Notes under the pieces: generated by a model | Databases searched by the model: none | Told to the model about the DNA's origin: nothing | Seen by the model: the letters and a program-made list of their open reading frames with translations, nothing else | Assembly: GCF_032854445.1 (NCBI RefSeq) | Contig: NC_088305.1 | Location: 19,579,717 to 19,639,716 of the forward strand | Direction of reading: 5' to 3' | Length of the DNA: 60,000 nucleotides | Origin: Liolophura sinensis | Lineage: Eukaryota > Mollusca > Polyplacophora > Chitonida > Chitonidae | Made by a program: the position numbers and the translations under genes | In this document: piece by piece, positions 1 through 11,201 of the stretch | How the letters are laid out: every line of letters begins with the position of its first letter | Numbering within the stretch: position 1 is the stretch's first letter

Positions 1-98
1 TCACACTCTTATGGCTACAAGGCAAAATCAGGGTTTGTGTGACATCAGAGCAGAACATCTGGATTTTCATGTCACAGAAATAACATGCCCCTGGTTAG

Positions 99-687
99 TT
101 AAAGGAGAAGAAAATTTAAATATCAATCAAATACCATTGAAAAGAGTATGCTTTTCCATGCAGAACCATGCCATAAAAACAATTCTTATATGTACCTCAA
201 GTTGATAAATTATAAATAAAGTTAGTGCCAAAATCTGCTGTGGGCAACTCCAATTCTGCCTAAGAACTAGTCCTGAAATTTTCTGTGTTAGGAGGAGAAT
301 TGCTGTCGGAAACCGCCGAAGTGCAGTGCGTACATTTCCGGTAAAACTCTTCTCCCCAGAAGGTAGCGAATAGTACAGTTCGTTTTCCGCTTGACAATCG
401 GGAAACCAGAATGTTGGACATAGGTTCCCAGTTTACCTGAACAAGTTTTAACAACTCTCATTGGCTAAGAGGCACCCCCCCCCCCCCCCCCCCCCCCCCA
501 ACATAAATGACAGAGTGTTAAAGATGCAGGACGCGATGGACTCAGCAATTTTTGCCAGCTTTGCCGTTTTAAGGCTTTACGTGTATGGCGAGGAAAAATC
601 GCAAAATTGTGCTGCAGGCCCCACAGAGAAAAAAATGTGCTCTTTTCAGCCAATAGTGTCATGTTTTTAAGTTTTCTTCTCCTTTAA
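99..687. mobile_element. TTAA-flanked MITE (piggyBac-like), copy 1
   Basis: The element runs from 103 to 683 between two TTAA tetramers (99-102 and 684-687). It has a perfect 12-bp terminal inverted repeat, AGGAGAAGAAAA at 103-114 and its complement at 672-683, and the similarity continues imperfectly inward. It encodes nothing recognisable. A diverged inverted copy lies at 58,166-58,735. TTAA target duplications are the hallmark of piggyBac-type elements; assigning this family to piggyBac is inference because no transposase is present. Confidence 0.75.
475..499. repeat. Poly-C tract
   Basis: An uninterrupted run of about 25 C lies inside the MITE. The copy at 58.2-58.7 kb has only a short C-run at the matching place, so the tract expanded after the copies separated. 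Confidence 0.9.
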
Positions 688-2600
688 AATTAATGAAATG
701 GCTGTGCAGTAGATTTTTATGGCTATGCAACATCTTAAAAAACTAACCAGGTGCACTTCTTAAACTTTATCAAGTTTAATATGCATTTGATCTGTTGAAA
801 TACCGGTAGTTGTTCTTACTGTACACTGTACATATACGTGTATGTACTGTACCTGTGTAGTACCATCTTGTGGCTTTGACAGTGTCACTAGAGTACTTTC
901 AGAGCCACATGTACATGTAAATGCACATTTTTACACGTGTGTACATGTGTACAGTTATATGCAGAAAGTGGGTTCTGTCCAGGTTGGGTGAAATCAAATG
1001 GTCACTCTGATATACATGTAGTACATATATTGTATTAAATAAGTTATGCTGAACAGTATTAAGTGAATGCTGTGTATTTTCAGTTTAATTCATGTCCGTG
1101 TTCAAGTAGTCACCTTAGACTACATTTCATGTTAAATCTGAAAGAGATGGTTTTATTAGGTTTATATTTAAATTCATGTATAGTACATGGACTTTGGAAA
1201 GGACGCACTATATGACATTGCTTAAATTTGCTGGAATTCTCATCTGCAAGCAAGGCACCATAAGATTGAGTGAATTATGTAAATTCAGAGGAGAACGTTG
1301 ATGTGGTGAAGTCCAGCCTGATATCCGCTGGGATTTGTGTAATCACGTCCTTCACAGGATTGAATTCATGCACCTCACAAACCCGGATAATTGGTTTTCA
1401 GGTGGTTAAACGTTTTTTATGTAGATGTAGTTTAACTTTCATGTTCCTGTACAGTCAGTGATGTGGCTCTCATCAAGAAGTCTTGGACAGGAAAAAATAT
1501 TTAAAAACGAAATGACAAAAGACTGGTAATTGGCTCGACTCAATGGGGTGATTTTCAATTGCTGTTGGAAGGTCCCATCGGGGTTTCATCCCTGACAGGT
1601 TCTAAATGGAGCCTTGGGCAATGTTTTCTTCCCTCGGCCCCAGTGACAAGGTGTCCATGTCTTCATAGGACTCTTCAAGAGGCGTTTGAGCAGAAATTAC
1701 GGCAATTCTGAATTGATCTGTGTGCTGTAATGCAAACACTAACAATGATTTATTCATGACCGGGCAGTTGGGCCTGTGCTAGCTAGGCCATGGCCTGGAC
1801 TCCCTTGTCCAGACTTGTGGTAATTCTTTGGAATTCCTGCACATTCGTTATATCGCATGCTTCAACATTGATTATCAAATGAAGCGCTCAATCTATACTG
1901 TAGCTAGAGATTTGGCGTGTCCCCTGTATGAAATGTACAAATTAAATCCATGGTCCACAGTTTTGACAGCTCGGCCTCGGGATAGTTGTGGCGACTATTC
2001 AATTACTGTAGTGCCTCCAGGCTCCTGGTCCATTTTCATTGGAGGCTTTTTTGTAATTCCCCCCCCCCCCCCACAACTGTACTTGTCCTCTCCCCCCCCC
2101 CCCCCCCCCCCATCATCCACCTTCGACGATTTCAATGAATAACAGATGATGGGATATGGCAGACACGCAAACCTGTTTAAGTAACAATGGCTGAGGATTC
2201 TGGTGTGTTAGGGGACTCATTATCCCATGAAGCTCAGTGTTTGGGCTGCATCAGTGTGAGACTTGCATGGACGCAGGACCAGCTATTAGCCTCCATTTAC
2301 GTCTTGATTGATGTTGATTAGAATGTTTTTGGTAATGTACATAGATCAGTATATAGTAGAGTACTGTGACAACTGCTTTCAGTTTGGTAAATCTCTGTTT
2401 CTACATAAACGTACCTTAGAATCGTCACTATTTCCTGACAGTGGCATAAATTTACATGTATATGTAAATGTGCGTCGAAATATAGATTTACTGGAATAAA
2501 GACTTTGACAATAACAGTAAACTGCCATTTTTGGGAGTTTTATGTTTTATTTACACGTGTTGTACACCAGTGTACATAATGTAAAGTACACATTACTGTA
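688..2600. other. Non-coding stretch, no gene seen
   Basis: AT-rich DNA with scattered ACATGTAC palindromes. Only short random open frames are present, without splice context or family resemblance. Two C-homopolymer tracts lie at 2,059-2,072 and 2,092-2,110. Confidence 0.6.
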
Positions 2601-2799
2601 ATTCTTCAACCTTTTCACATGTGTGTAAAGTGTTTATTGAAGCATATTCTGAAGGTTTTATTCTTGGCAGAGTGAAACAATTATATTTGTGTAGCCCAGA
2701 AATTGGCCAATCCAACCAATGTAACTTTGCCTCCAAAATGAAATTAAAAATCTGCATAAATTGCAGTGAAAGTTGCTCTTTCATATGTGAAAAGGTTAG
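2601..2799 (-). mobile_element. MITE family B, copy 1
   Basis: About 200 bp bounded by inverted ends of the form TTCAACCTTTTC and GAAAAGGTT. Its reverse complement aligns along nearly its whole length with 20,002-20,213. Two matching full-length copies with inverted ends and no coding capacity indicate a non-autonomous DNA transposon. Confidence 0.65.
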
Positions 2800-3119
2800 G
2801 TGTAATAGATATTCTGCATTCAGCCTTTGGTATCAACAGTGGTATTGGCTGTACATGATATAAATGTATGTGTGTGTGTACAGTATATGTACTGTGTTCA
2901 GTTTATATTCAAGTACATGACATGGTGAATTAAATTTGCAAGGGAACAGTTTACAAGGGAATAATTACCATTGAGTGGATCATGCATGTTTGAAGGAAAC
3001 TTTTCTTTACACCCGTGACCAAAAGTGGTACGTCTCAAGAGCCTAATTTTGGCTTCCCAGTGACTTTCCAGACTTCGTACTGGTTTAGTACATGTACATG
3101 TATGCCAAAGCAATCACGT

Positions 3120-3236
3120 GAAGGGTTTCCCCCGGGCTCTGCCCGGTTTCCACCCACCATAATGCTGGTCATCGTCGTACAAGTGAAATATTCTTGAGTA
3201 CGGCATAAAACACTAATCAAATAAATAAATAAATCA
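3120..3236 (+). mobile_element. SINE-A, 3' part
   Basis: This is the 3' portion of the window's commonest SINE: the CCCACCATAATGCTGG segment, GAAATATTCTTGAGTACGGC, then an AAATAAAT tail. The tRNA-like head is absent. Confidence 0.75.
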
Positions 3237-4092
3237 CATGAACTGTGGTTGGAATTTCCATGGAAATGTCGTGTTTAACTTCTCAGCATTGACGACAGGC
3301 TGCTCTGAGAGCCGTTCATAGATTGATGTATTAAGGTAAATGAACTTGAGTCCTGTGTTGTAGTTCCCACTGCCACAGACTCACCTGTGAGTCAACAGTG
3401 ACAGAACAATAATGAGGTGCACATGTCTAAGTGACCAGATGAATCAGTAAAGCCGTTCAGAGATGTTCAGCTGTATCAATAAAATTTTTAGACATAGTTG
3501 TAATGTCGTATGTCTTGGTTTTGTGGGGGATTGCATACATATACATGTACATGGGTGTTCTCTCTGATCGTCATTGAGGGCACATTTATGAATTGTGCAC
3601 GTTTTGCTCTTGCATGTGCAACTTATGGCCACACATCTGTCACTTTTTATTCTTTTGGTACGGTATTTTAAAAGATTATCAGGCAAAGTTTTTTAAATTT
3701 CTGTTCATGCTTGGAACCGACAAAACGTTCAAAATCATATCTGTAAGCAGCAGTTTCCTTAATGGAATTTTTTAGAATGTCAAACTCTTTAAACATACCT
3801 GTATCATTGTTGATCAGGTATGTGCGCTGTATCAAATGCTGACAGCCTTGAGCCGGATTCATTGATTAGGCGTTATTAAGTTGACTGCTGTTATATTCAT
3901 CAGTTGTCACACACCATTTTTGGCCCGTTACCCACAGAAGTACATGTAGCTACATGTAGTCTGCACCAAGAGAAAGTTTATGTTTTTACATATACTTTGG
4001 TTTACTTGTTTAATTGTGTCTTTGTGTACATGTATATTGACTTTGCATGGATGTAACCACTCTCATACACTTACTGTATGTATGCTAAAGGT

Positions 4093-4115
4093 AAAAAAAA
4101 AAAAAAAAAAAAAAA
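4093..4115. repeat. Poly-A tract
   Basis: A run of about 23 A with no clear retroposon body immediately upstream. Confidence 0.85.
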
Positions 4116-4586
4116 TGCCAAAGGAATTTGGGTTTATTGGGTAATTATCAGCTGACATGAAGCCCTATTATCTGGACTTAGAAAGCATTGAATGATGCAT
4201 GTGTATGTGTAATAAAGATTGATTTCTCCTTTGTATCAATTTTTCCTGGACGGCTTCCTAGCTCAGCTTAGCACATTGACTACGGTTCAGTATGATATAT
4301 GACTGTAAGAGCGATGGTCATCGGGCGCTGTGCTGCTCTAGCACACAGCAGACCTATAGTATGCAGATAACAACGTGGGCAAATTGTCATACACACGCTT
4401 ATCTGGGGCTAGATATAAATTCTGACACAAATATTGTGTATTACTGCGTACATGTACTGTTGGGCGTACCAGCCAGTTTTGTGTGCATTTGTTTTCTTCA
4501 CTCTTCAGTTCAGATTACTCTATTGTCTTGAACATCAAGTACACATCCTCTAGTGCCACTGATGAGTTTTACGTAATACACGAGTC

Positions 4587-4769
4587 GTGTAACTCCAAAA
4601 AAGACTTCATTGTGACTCAGTATTTGGCAATGCCGAAATATTGAGTCACTTCATCTCCTGATGAACGCTAAATAAAATGCCGAAATATTGAGTCGCTTCA
4701 TCTCCTGATGATGGCTAAATAAAATGCCGAAATATTGAGTCGCAATGAAGTCTTTTGTCGGAGTTACAC
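4587..4769. mobile_element. Inverted-repeat element with internal tandem repeats
   Basis: Left arm 4,587-4,618 (GTGTAACTCC ... GACTTCATTGTGACTC) is matched in inverted orientation by the right arm 4,737-4,769. Between them are about 2.5 copies of a 47-bp unit containing AATGCCGAAATATTGAGTC, starting at 4,629, 4,676 and 4,723. The structure is MITE-like with a tandem core; only one copy is in the window. Confidence 0.6.
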
Positions 4770-4943
4770 TACATGTGTATCAAGTACACATGTACTTTTA
4801 GTGAGTGGTTCAGTCAGCTCTTTGTCCAGTTGTTGTAGAAGTCATATTTGGCATTGTTTGCCAGCAGTTTATTGTTCTAGTTGAAGCACAGTGTACTCAC
4901 ATTTGTATTGTGTGCTGATGTCCCAAGTTTTTTTTCCCAGGAC

Positions 4944-5176
4944 TTATTTATTTGATTGGTGTTTTACACCGTACCCAAGAATATTTCACTTATACAACGA
5001 CGGCTAGCATTACGGTAGGAGGAAACCAGGCAGAGCCCAGGAAAAACCCACGACCATCTGCAGGTTTCTGACAGACTTACCCACGTACAGAGGGAAGGAA
5101 GCCAGCATGAGCTGGACTTGAGCTCCTGGGTCATTACGCTGCGCTAGCATGCTAACCAACAGGTCCTTCCAGGATT
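4944..5176 (-). mobile_element. SINE-A, near full length
   Basis: Antisense copy: TTATTTATTTGATTGGTG tail, body, then the tRNA-like head with GAGCTGGACTTGAGCTCC (complement of the B-box region) and GCGCTAGCATGCTAACC (A-box region). Confidence 0.8.
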
Positions 5177-5476
5177 TAATTTTTGCTTTTTAGTGGTTTC
5201 CTTTCTAGTTTGGGGTCGAGCAAATTCTGCAGCTTTTAATACTTTTAAATTCCCATGCATCCAAACTGAAAGAAATGTATTAACAATCAATTTAATTGTG
5301 TGGTATTTTACATGATAGAAGAGATGCTTACATGTGCATGTACCGTAGATCTACATGTACATGTACATATATACATGTATGAAGTTTATGTTTGATTGAA
5401 AAATCCCCAATTGTCAGCTAGACCTCTGAGCATCAGTCTAAACGTACATACATGTACATGTAGACTGTAAATGTAA

Positions 5477-6000
5477 AGCCGGGGAGACACTAGGCAAATT
5501 TGTTCACGTGAAGGGACGAATTTAATCGCCTGCACAATACACTGATGATATTCGCAACATAGTTGCAGACACACTCGGCGGATTTTTCCATTGATTGTTG
5601 TTAGTAGCTTATGTCATGTGAAGCAGTAACCCATGTGACACAAACAAAATGTCACAGGTCATTTCTGTGTTGTTTGTTCAGCTCAGTCAAACTCGATTGT
5701 TGAAATTTGCTGGAGCGGACACTCTATGTGGACCGAGTGAAATCACTGGCGTATTCCTTTGCTAGTATCTGACATGTGCGATACAAGCAAATTTCAAGGC
5801 GGAGAAGATCACCTGCGGCCTACTTTGTCTCGGATGCAGACTGACTTGGTGGATTTTTAGGCATTCACAAAATATGCCCGTACAAGCCAAAAAGACTCTA
5901 TAGGTTTCGTACGTGTTCATAAACCTCCTGTCACAGATGAACCAACTAGAGCTGCAGCCATATTGGTCAAGGTCTTGTCTAGTGTCATAGGTCTTCTCCT
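5477..6000. mobile_element. Possible degraded DNA transposon (Harbinger-like MITE)
   Basis: The segment opens with GGGGAGACACTAGGCAAATT, which resembles the termini of Harbinger-type non-autonomous elements in animal genomes. No second copy is visible here and the right end could not be placed, so the call is weak. Confidence 0.3.
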
Positions 6001-8519
6001 GTTTTGTATTGCTGGAATGGCATCCAGTGATCAGTCAGGTAGCAGAAGCATTTAATAAAAATGCTAGAATGCATACTGTATGTACAAGAACTATGACAAT
6101 ACACAAGACACAAAGTTGAACTGTATAACTGACCATTAATTGCAACGAACAGATCGGTGGACAATTAAATCTTGATGAACAACATGTGTGCGCTTGTTGG
6201 GCCTGTAATGTAACAGCGTCTTGTACGACACTGTAGAACCAGTTAATCCATATGCACTTATTTGTCTTGAGTGAACATAGTCATGGGTACTGCGACTTTG
6301 AGGGTGCAGCGTATAACGAGTGACATCATATACGTATTGTCTTAAAACAGGGGCGGTAAATGTACATGTACAGTATACTACTGTGTGACCTAATTTTGAA
6401 CATGACCATATTACTCGTTCTACTTGATTCTCTGAGAAAATGTTTTTGTCTTGGACAGAAGTTTGGGAGGTAGGATGATGTCCTACTGGGAAAAAGTGAG
6501 TTTCACCACAAGCTGTATTAAATATTTTATCATGTTTTATGTTTGTATTGAAATTTCAATTTTCCACCAACTGTAAGCACTTTTTACCCCTTGTACATAC
6601 AAGTAAAAGTTTTGCCCACGCTTATCCATGGACAATAGCCCTTGGGACACGTTCAGAACTCATAGTCTTATGCACACGCTTTTTCCGAGTACATGTACTT
6701 CACACCACCATTACAGTGTGTTTCCAGTTACCAATTGTTTGGTAATAAATTGCCCATCATTTCTGATGGTGTTTCCAGACCACTGTTTGTAGATCAGAGC
6801 TGATGTCCTGTGGGCCCTCCGGGGCCAGGCCACCACCGTCCAAAACTCATGTTTGCTTACGTGACGGCTGAATACGTAGTGAGATGGAAACCTGCTGCGT
6901 CCATTTATGTAGCTGACAAACTGCTCATTACTCCACACATTAGGCATGTCCATGACACAATGGCTAGCAGACCCGGACTGATTAGCCGGAAATCCCTACA
7001 TCTATGGGGTGTTAAGATAAGCTGCCAATGTGTACAGTAGTCTGTGTTCGTGTACACACCCCTTGCGGTCTGCTGTCGTAGATCTGTGTGATGTCTGCAG
7101 CACTTGTACCCCAAATGGATATATGCATACATAGAATAAATACATATGATAAGTGTGTGTTGGATAGTTACTGTTTGATGATACCAGAACCAACACCAGC
7201 ATGTACATGTATATGTGTGACACATTATGGTGGTGCTGTTTGGCTTTGATTTTGGGTATTAGATTTTACTCCTGTGTTATTGGTCACAACATTCTCCCTT
7301 CATATATTTTGATACTTACACGTACATCAGGGTTTATAACCTGCTGCTTGTCCACAGGTCCATAGAGGATCAGTGCGATTTGAACACAATGTTTTCGGCA
7401 CTTTCAACATGGGAGACTGTGAAAAACTAAAATCTGGATACCCTTCGTACACAAATTGGCCTGGAAAAAAAGCTGGTTAGATACCATCTTCCATTTTTCA
7501 AAGCCTGGGTACATGTGCATGTATGTATGTATGTATGTATGTAGCTTGTGTGACAATGCGAATTGAACTTGTATAATTGTGGTCTGTAGAAAGTGGTCAG
7601 TTCCTGGGTATGATGTTTGTGTGTTCCTGTTGTCATAAAAGGGGTCATTTATGTGAGCTTTGGTGAGCGGATGCTGTGTTGTGTGCCACATCCTCCCCTC
7701 TCTGTCATTGTCCGTCTCCACAGATAAATCTTCTAAACCTTCTCTTTGAGGCAGAAAAAGATTGCGGGATAGTTTTTGTGATCTGCTCGCTTAAGGTCGG
7801 AAAGTGATCGCTGGATAGCCGGACGATCCTCTCAGAGGACCTGAAATCAATGAATTAGCTAATTGATTGCCTTGATTCTAGAACATCGGCTCACCCAGCA
7901 TCCCGCTCTGTTTAGACCACCCTCGTAGCGTTACAGGTTTTACAGGGAGGGCCGTGCCTGATAAAATACTGCTCTGTATCTCCAGGCCCCACCGGGAGGG
8001 CTATGCCTAGATAGGGCGGGGGGTTGAGAGGTGGGGGGTGGGGGTAGGTTGTTAGCCTGCGGCTGATTGGACGACTTCTGTTTCGGCAGCCACTAGTCAA
8101 AGAGAATCTTCAGTGATTTGCCGTAATCTCGTCCCCGTCCCCGGGAAATGTGTGCAACATTTTGCCGCTTGCAATGATGGTGATTAATTGGCTAAGATTA
8201 CAGGTTTTAGCTGGTTGTAATCGCAGGTATCGGATACCATGTAAGAGCCATCGATAAAAGCTGACAAGGAAGGTCTGAAAGATGAACACAGCATAGCAGG
8301 ATTGTCTTTATAAGGTTGCATTAAGTCTTAAAGTTTACTCATCAACCAATAATACACGTTACATGATGACATATCTAATTAAATCTGCCAATTCCTGGTA
8401 GTACACTCCATAGTCACAATCCAATTTTTTAATTTTTGTTTTTGACTGATTCACACGCCAGTGATTAAATTCCATGAAGTGAGCTTAAGTTTATAAATGT
8501 ACAATGTATACAACAATGA
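6001..8519. other. Non-coding stretch, no gene seen
   Basis: No exon-like open frame with plausible splice sites was found. An (ATGT)n microsatellite lies at about 7,519-7,543. A short GC-rich patch near 7,900-8,150 has no recognisable product. Confidence 0.55.
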
Positions 8520-8757
8520 TTAGGACGCCAGCACGGCACAATGACCCAGGAGCCTCTCGCCAATTCGGTCGCAGTGAGTTCAAGCCCAGCTCATACTGGC
8601 TTCCTCTCTGGGTGTACGTGGGAAGGGTTACCAGCAACCTACGGATGGTTGTGGTTTTCACCTGTGTCTCCGTTTCCTCCCACCACAATGCTGGCTGCTG
8701 TCGTATAAGGGAAATATTCTTGAGTACTGCGTAAAAAATCACTCAGTGAAAGAAATA
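8520..8757 (+). mobile_element. SINE-A, near full length
   Basis: Sense copy: tRNA-like head around GTGAGTTCAAGCCC (B box), the GCTTCCTCTC body, CCCACCACAATGCTGG, and GAAATATTCTTGAGTACTGC near the 3' end. The tail is degenerate. Confidence 0.8.
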
Positions 8758-10202
8758 AACCCCTGTAAATTCTTCATTATGCTTTTAACCTTATTTCCGA
8801 AAGTTTTTGACCATTGTTGTATATATGAACTTCAGATGTCATGCATGACTCAAAAAATATATATATAAATAAAAAACAATGAGTTTTTCACTTCATATTT
8901 TTGACATCATATGTCCATGATCTTCATTTTGATTTTATAGTTTTTGATCAGGTATCCTGTAATAGTGGCGTTGGTAACAGTGCATTGTACTTTGTTGTTG
9001 GCGCTCAGCGTACTTGTATCTTTACGTTAAATTCTGGTCAACTTGTTTTAAGTGTCTGTATGCCATGTATATGAACATACATGTGCATACATGTATACAC
9101 TGACTGCAGTGCATGGGGTGTCCAGTCTGGTGTGTTTAACATGGCTTAAAGTGAGGCAGCAAGGGACTAGTACAGTTGTACATGTACCTATTCGTGTCAT
9201 CACTATTCTGAGTTTTCTTTGTGTTTATGGTACATGTACTTTGTGCCAGGATGAGTATGTAAGTAGGATTTTACAAGTATGGGATGAGTATGTAAGTATG
9301 TTTGTACACGTGTTGTAACCACCACACATGTGCATGTACATCTAGTTAAGTTCAATTCAGGGGTACATGTACTCTTACATCTGGGTGAAAAAAAATCTCC
9401 ACTGATTACTAGTGTCTTGATTCCAGCTGCATGCAGAGCCATTAATAATTAAGGAGTAACAGTAGAGTTCTAGAGCTGGTGAAGTAATTGCCTCGACCTT
9501 TCCTTTCAATACCAACATTCTGTACGTGAACATGGTGAACTCAATATCTGCTAGAGAAATTAACCTTGTACATGTACCACATGTACATGTTGATGTAGCT
9601 GATGAGCTCCTCATGCATTGGCTCCATTGATTTTGACAGCTATGAATTTTGTAACACTATAGCTTTCATAGTCATTGGCTTTTATTATGTGGGCTACAAT
9701 TCAGGAGGATCTTGCACAAATGCTTACAGGGTTACCACTGGTTTCTTAGAAACCATCAAGTGGTTGGTTCCTGATAGCTTTCTTCATTAATAGCTTTAAA
9801 TAAAAGATTGTCGTCTGTGTCAACATTTTCTGTATGGCTACAACATGCATTTCCATGGTAACTGCAATACTCTTGCAGGCATGCTATACTTGTACATACA
9901 GGTGTAATGCATTTATGTATGTGTGTTAGGTATAACTATGTGGAGGGATGTTCTTTTGTCTACATGCCATTATCAGGTTTATACCATAACCTACTTCGTG
10001 ACGTAGGTGTACAGCCATGTATAGCCAACCACATGTATTGTCAAATGATTCAAAGAAATTATAAACTGTATTTCATTATAAACCTACATTTACTGTTTAA
10101 TGTAAAAATAGCACTTTCAGCAACATTTGTTGCTTGATAAATGGAATACTTCATACATGTATGTAGTCATGAGCATACATGACACAGTCGCTCTATAGAT
10201 AT
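8758..10202. other. Non-coding stretch, no gene seen
   Basis: AT-rich DNA with many GTACATGTAC-type palindromes, especially 9,060-9,600. No supportable exon or RNA gene. Confidence 0.55.
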
Positions 10203-10446
10203 GACCGGCCTGGATAGCACAGTTGATAGAGCGCCCGCTTCAGGAGCGGTAGATTCAGGATCAATCCTGGGTCGAGTCACACCTAAGAAGTTGTAACTTC
10301 CTCGCTTGGCCTTCAGCATGAAGGGGATAGTGCAATGACTGGTTGACCCACACCACCACATTACATATACCATAAGGATTCCTTCGTCGTCATATGAAAA
10401 ATTGTTGAGTACGACGTTAAACCCCATTCGCTCACTCACTCACTCT
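10203..10446 (+). mobile_element. SINE-B (tRNA-derived)
   Basis: The head is tRNA-like: TAGCACAGTTGATAGAGCG matches an A box, CTTCAGGAGCGG an anticodon arm, and GGATCAATCCTGGG a B-box-like segment. The body contains CAGCATGAAGGGGATAGTGCA. The 3' end is TTGTTGAGTACGACGTTAAA followed by CACTCACTCACTC. Another copy lies at 57,876 and a head-less one at 17,060. Confidence 0.75.
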
Positions 10447-10881
10447 ATAGATATGTGTGTACATACATGTCTTAAGTGTGTTGTCTGTAGGTGTCACTCG
10501 ACAATCCATTATTATTACAGGTCTTAACCCATGAACCAACTTTGGCTAACATCATGTTGTCAATTTTTCTGTCCATCTGTTACAGAAAGAACTTAGGAAT
10601 AAATTCATGTAGCGAGATGCATAAAAACTGATAAACTCTATTATAATATGAAGTAGTTGGCCTACAAAAAGGATCACATTTGGACAGTAGTTTGCTGGCT
10701 TATTACTATTCTTTGTTTTTTGTACATTGAATCAGGAGTCCACAAGTCTTTTGGTCTGGTAAAATTCAGATTGGACTGGCTAAAGTTTATGATGGTATAT
10801 AACCTTGAAAAGTAAAATAAAACAGATATGCAGAAATGTTAAATGCTGGCTAACACATTGTTCCTTGTTGTGTTTTTCCAG

Positions 10882-11201
10882 ATGCAGCTGTGGTGAGGTA
10901 TGAGGAGAGAGAGAGTGTGGGAGTTGTGGTAAAAGCAGGTCTGGTCAGAGTGCGGCGGCAGGTCCCTGTCGCATCCACTATTACACCCACAACAGCACCC
11001 CCTGGCAACGGAACGGAAACCGACAGGACACCAGGGAACGACACCACCAAGAACGACACGGGGGTAACCAATGCACCTGTAACACCCACACCCACGCCCA
11101 CGCCTTCACCCACCACAACAGCCCAAGGCTCTACCCAGGCGCCTGTGAGGACCACGCTCAGCCCACTGCCCACCACTACAGCTAATGTTACAATTTCAGA
11201 G
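10882..11201 (+). CDS. PLXDC2: PLXDC exon a (first seen): stalk, Thr/Pro-rich
   Basis: Acceptor TTTTTCCAG before 10,882 and donor GTAGGT after 11,201. It enters with a split codon (two bases belong here) and leaves in phase 0. It encodes a charged stretch (VVRYEERESVG) and then a Thr/Pro/Asn-rich segment with PTPTPTPSPTTT and several N-x-T/S sites, consistent with a glycosylated extracellular stalk. An ATG within it is not the gene start, because the acceptor is strong and no signal peptide is present. Confidence 0.8.

Noticed and set aside
6539-6745. Candidate signal-peptide exon for PLXDC
   Set aside because: The N-terminus is not a convincing signal peptide and no donor in the required phase follows. 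The true first exon was not found.
10203-10290. Functional tRNA gene (Pro-like)
   Set aside because: The cloverleaf is imperfect, the B box is degraded, and the segment is the head of a SINE repeated elsewhere in the window.
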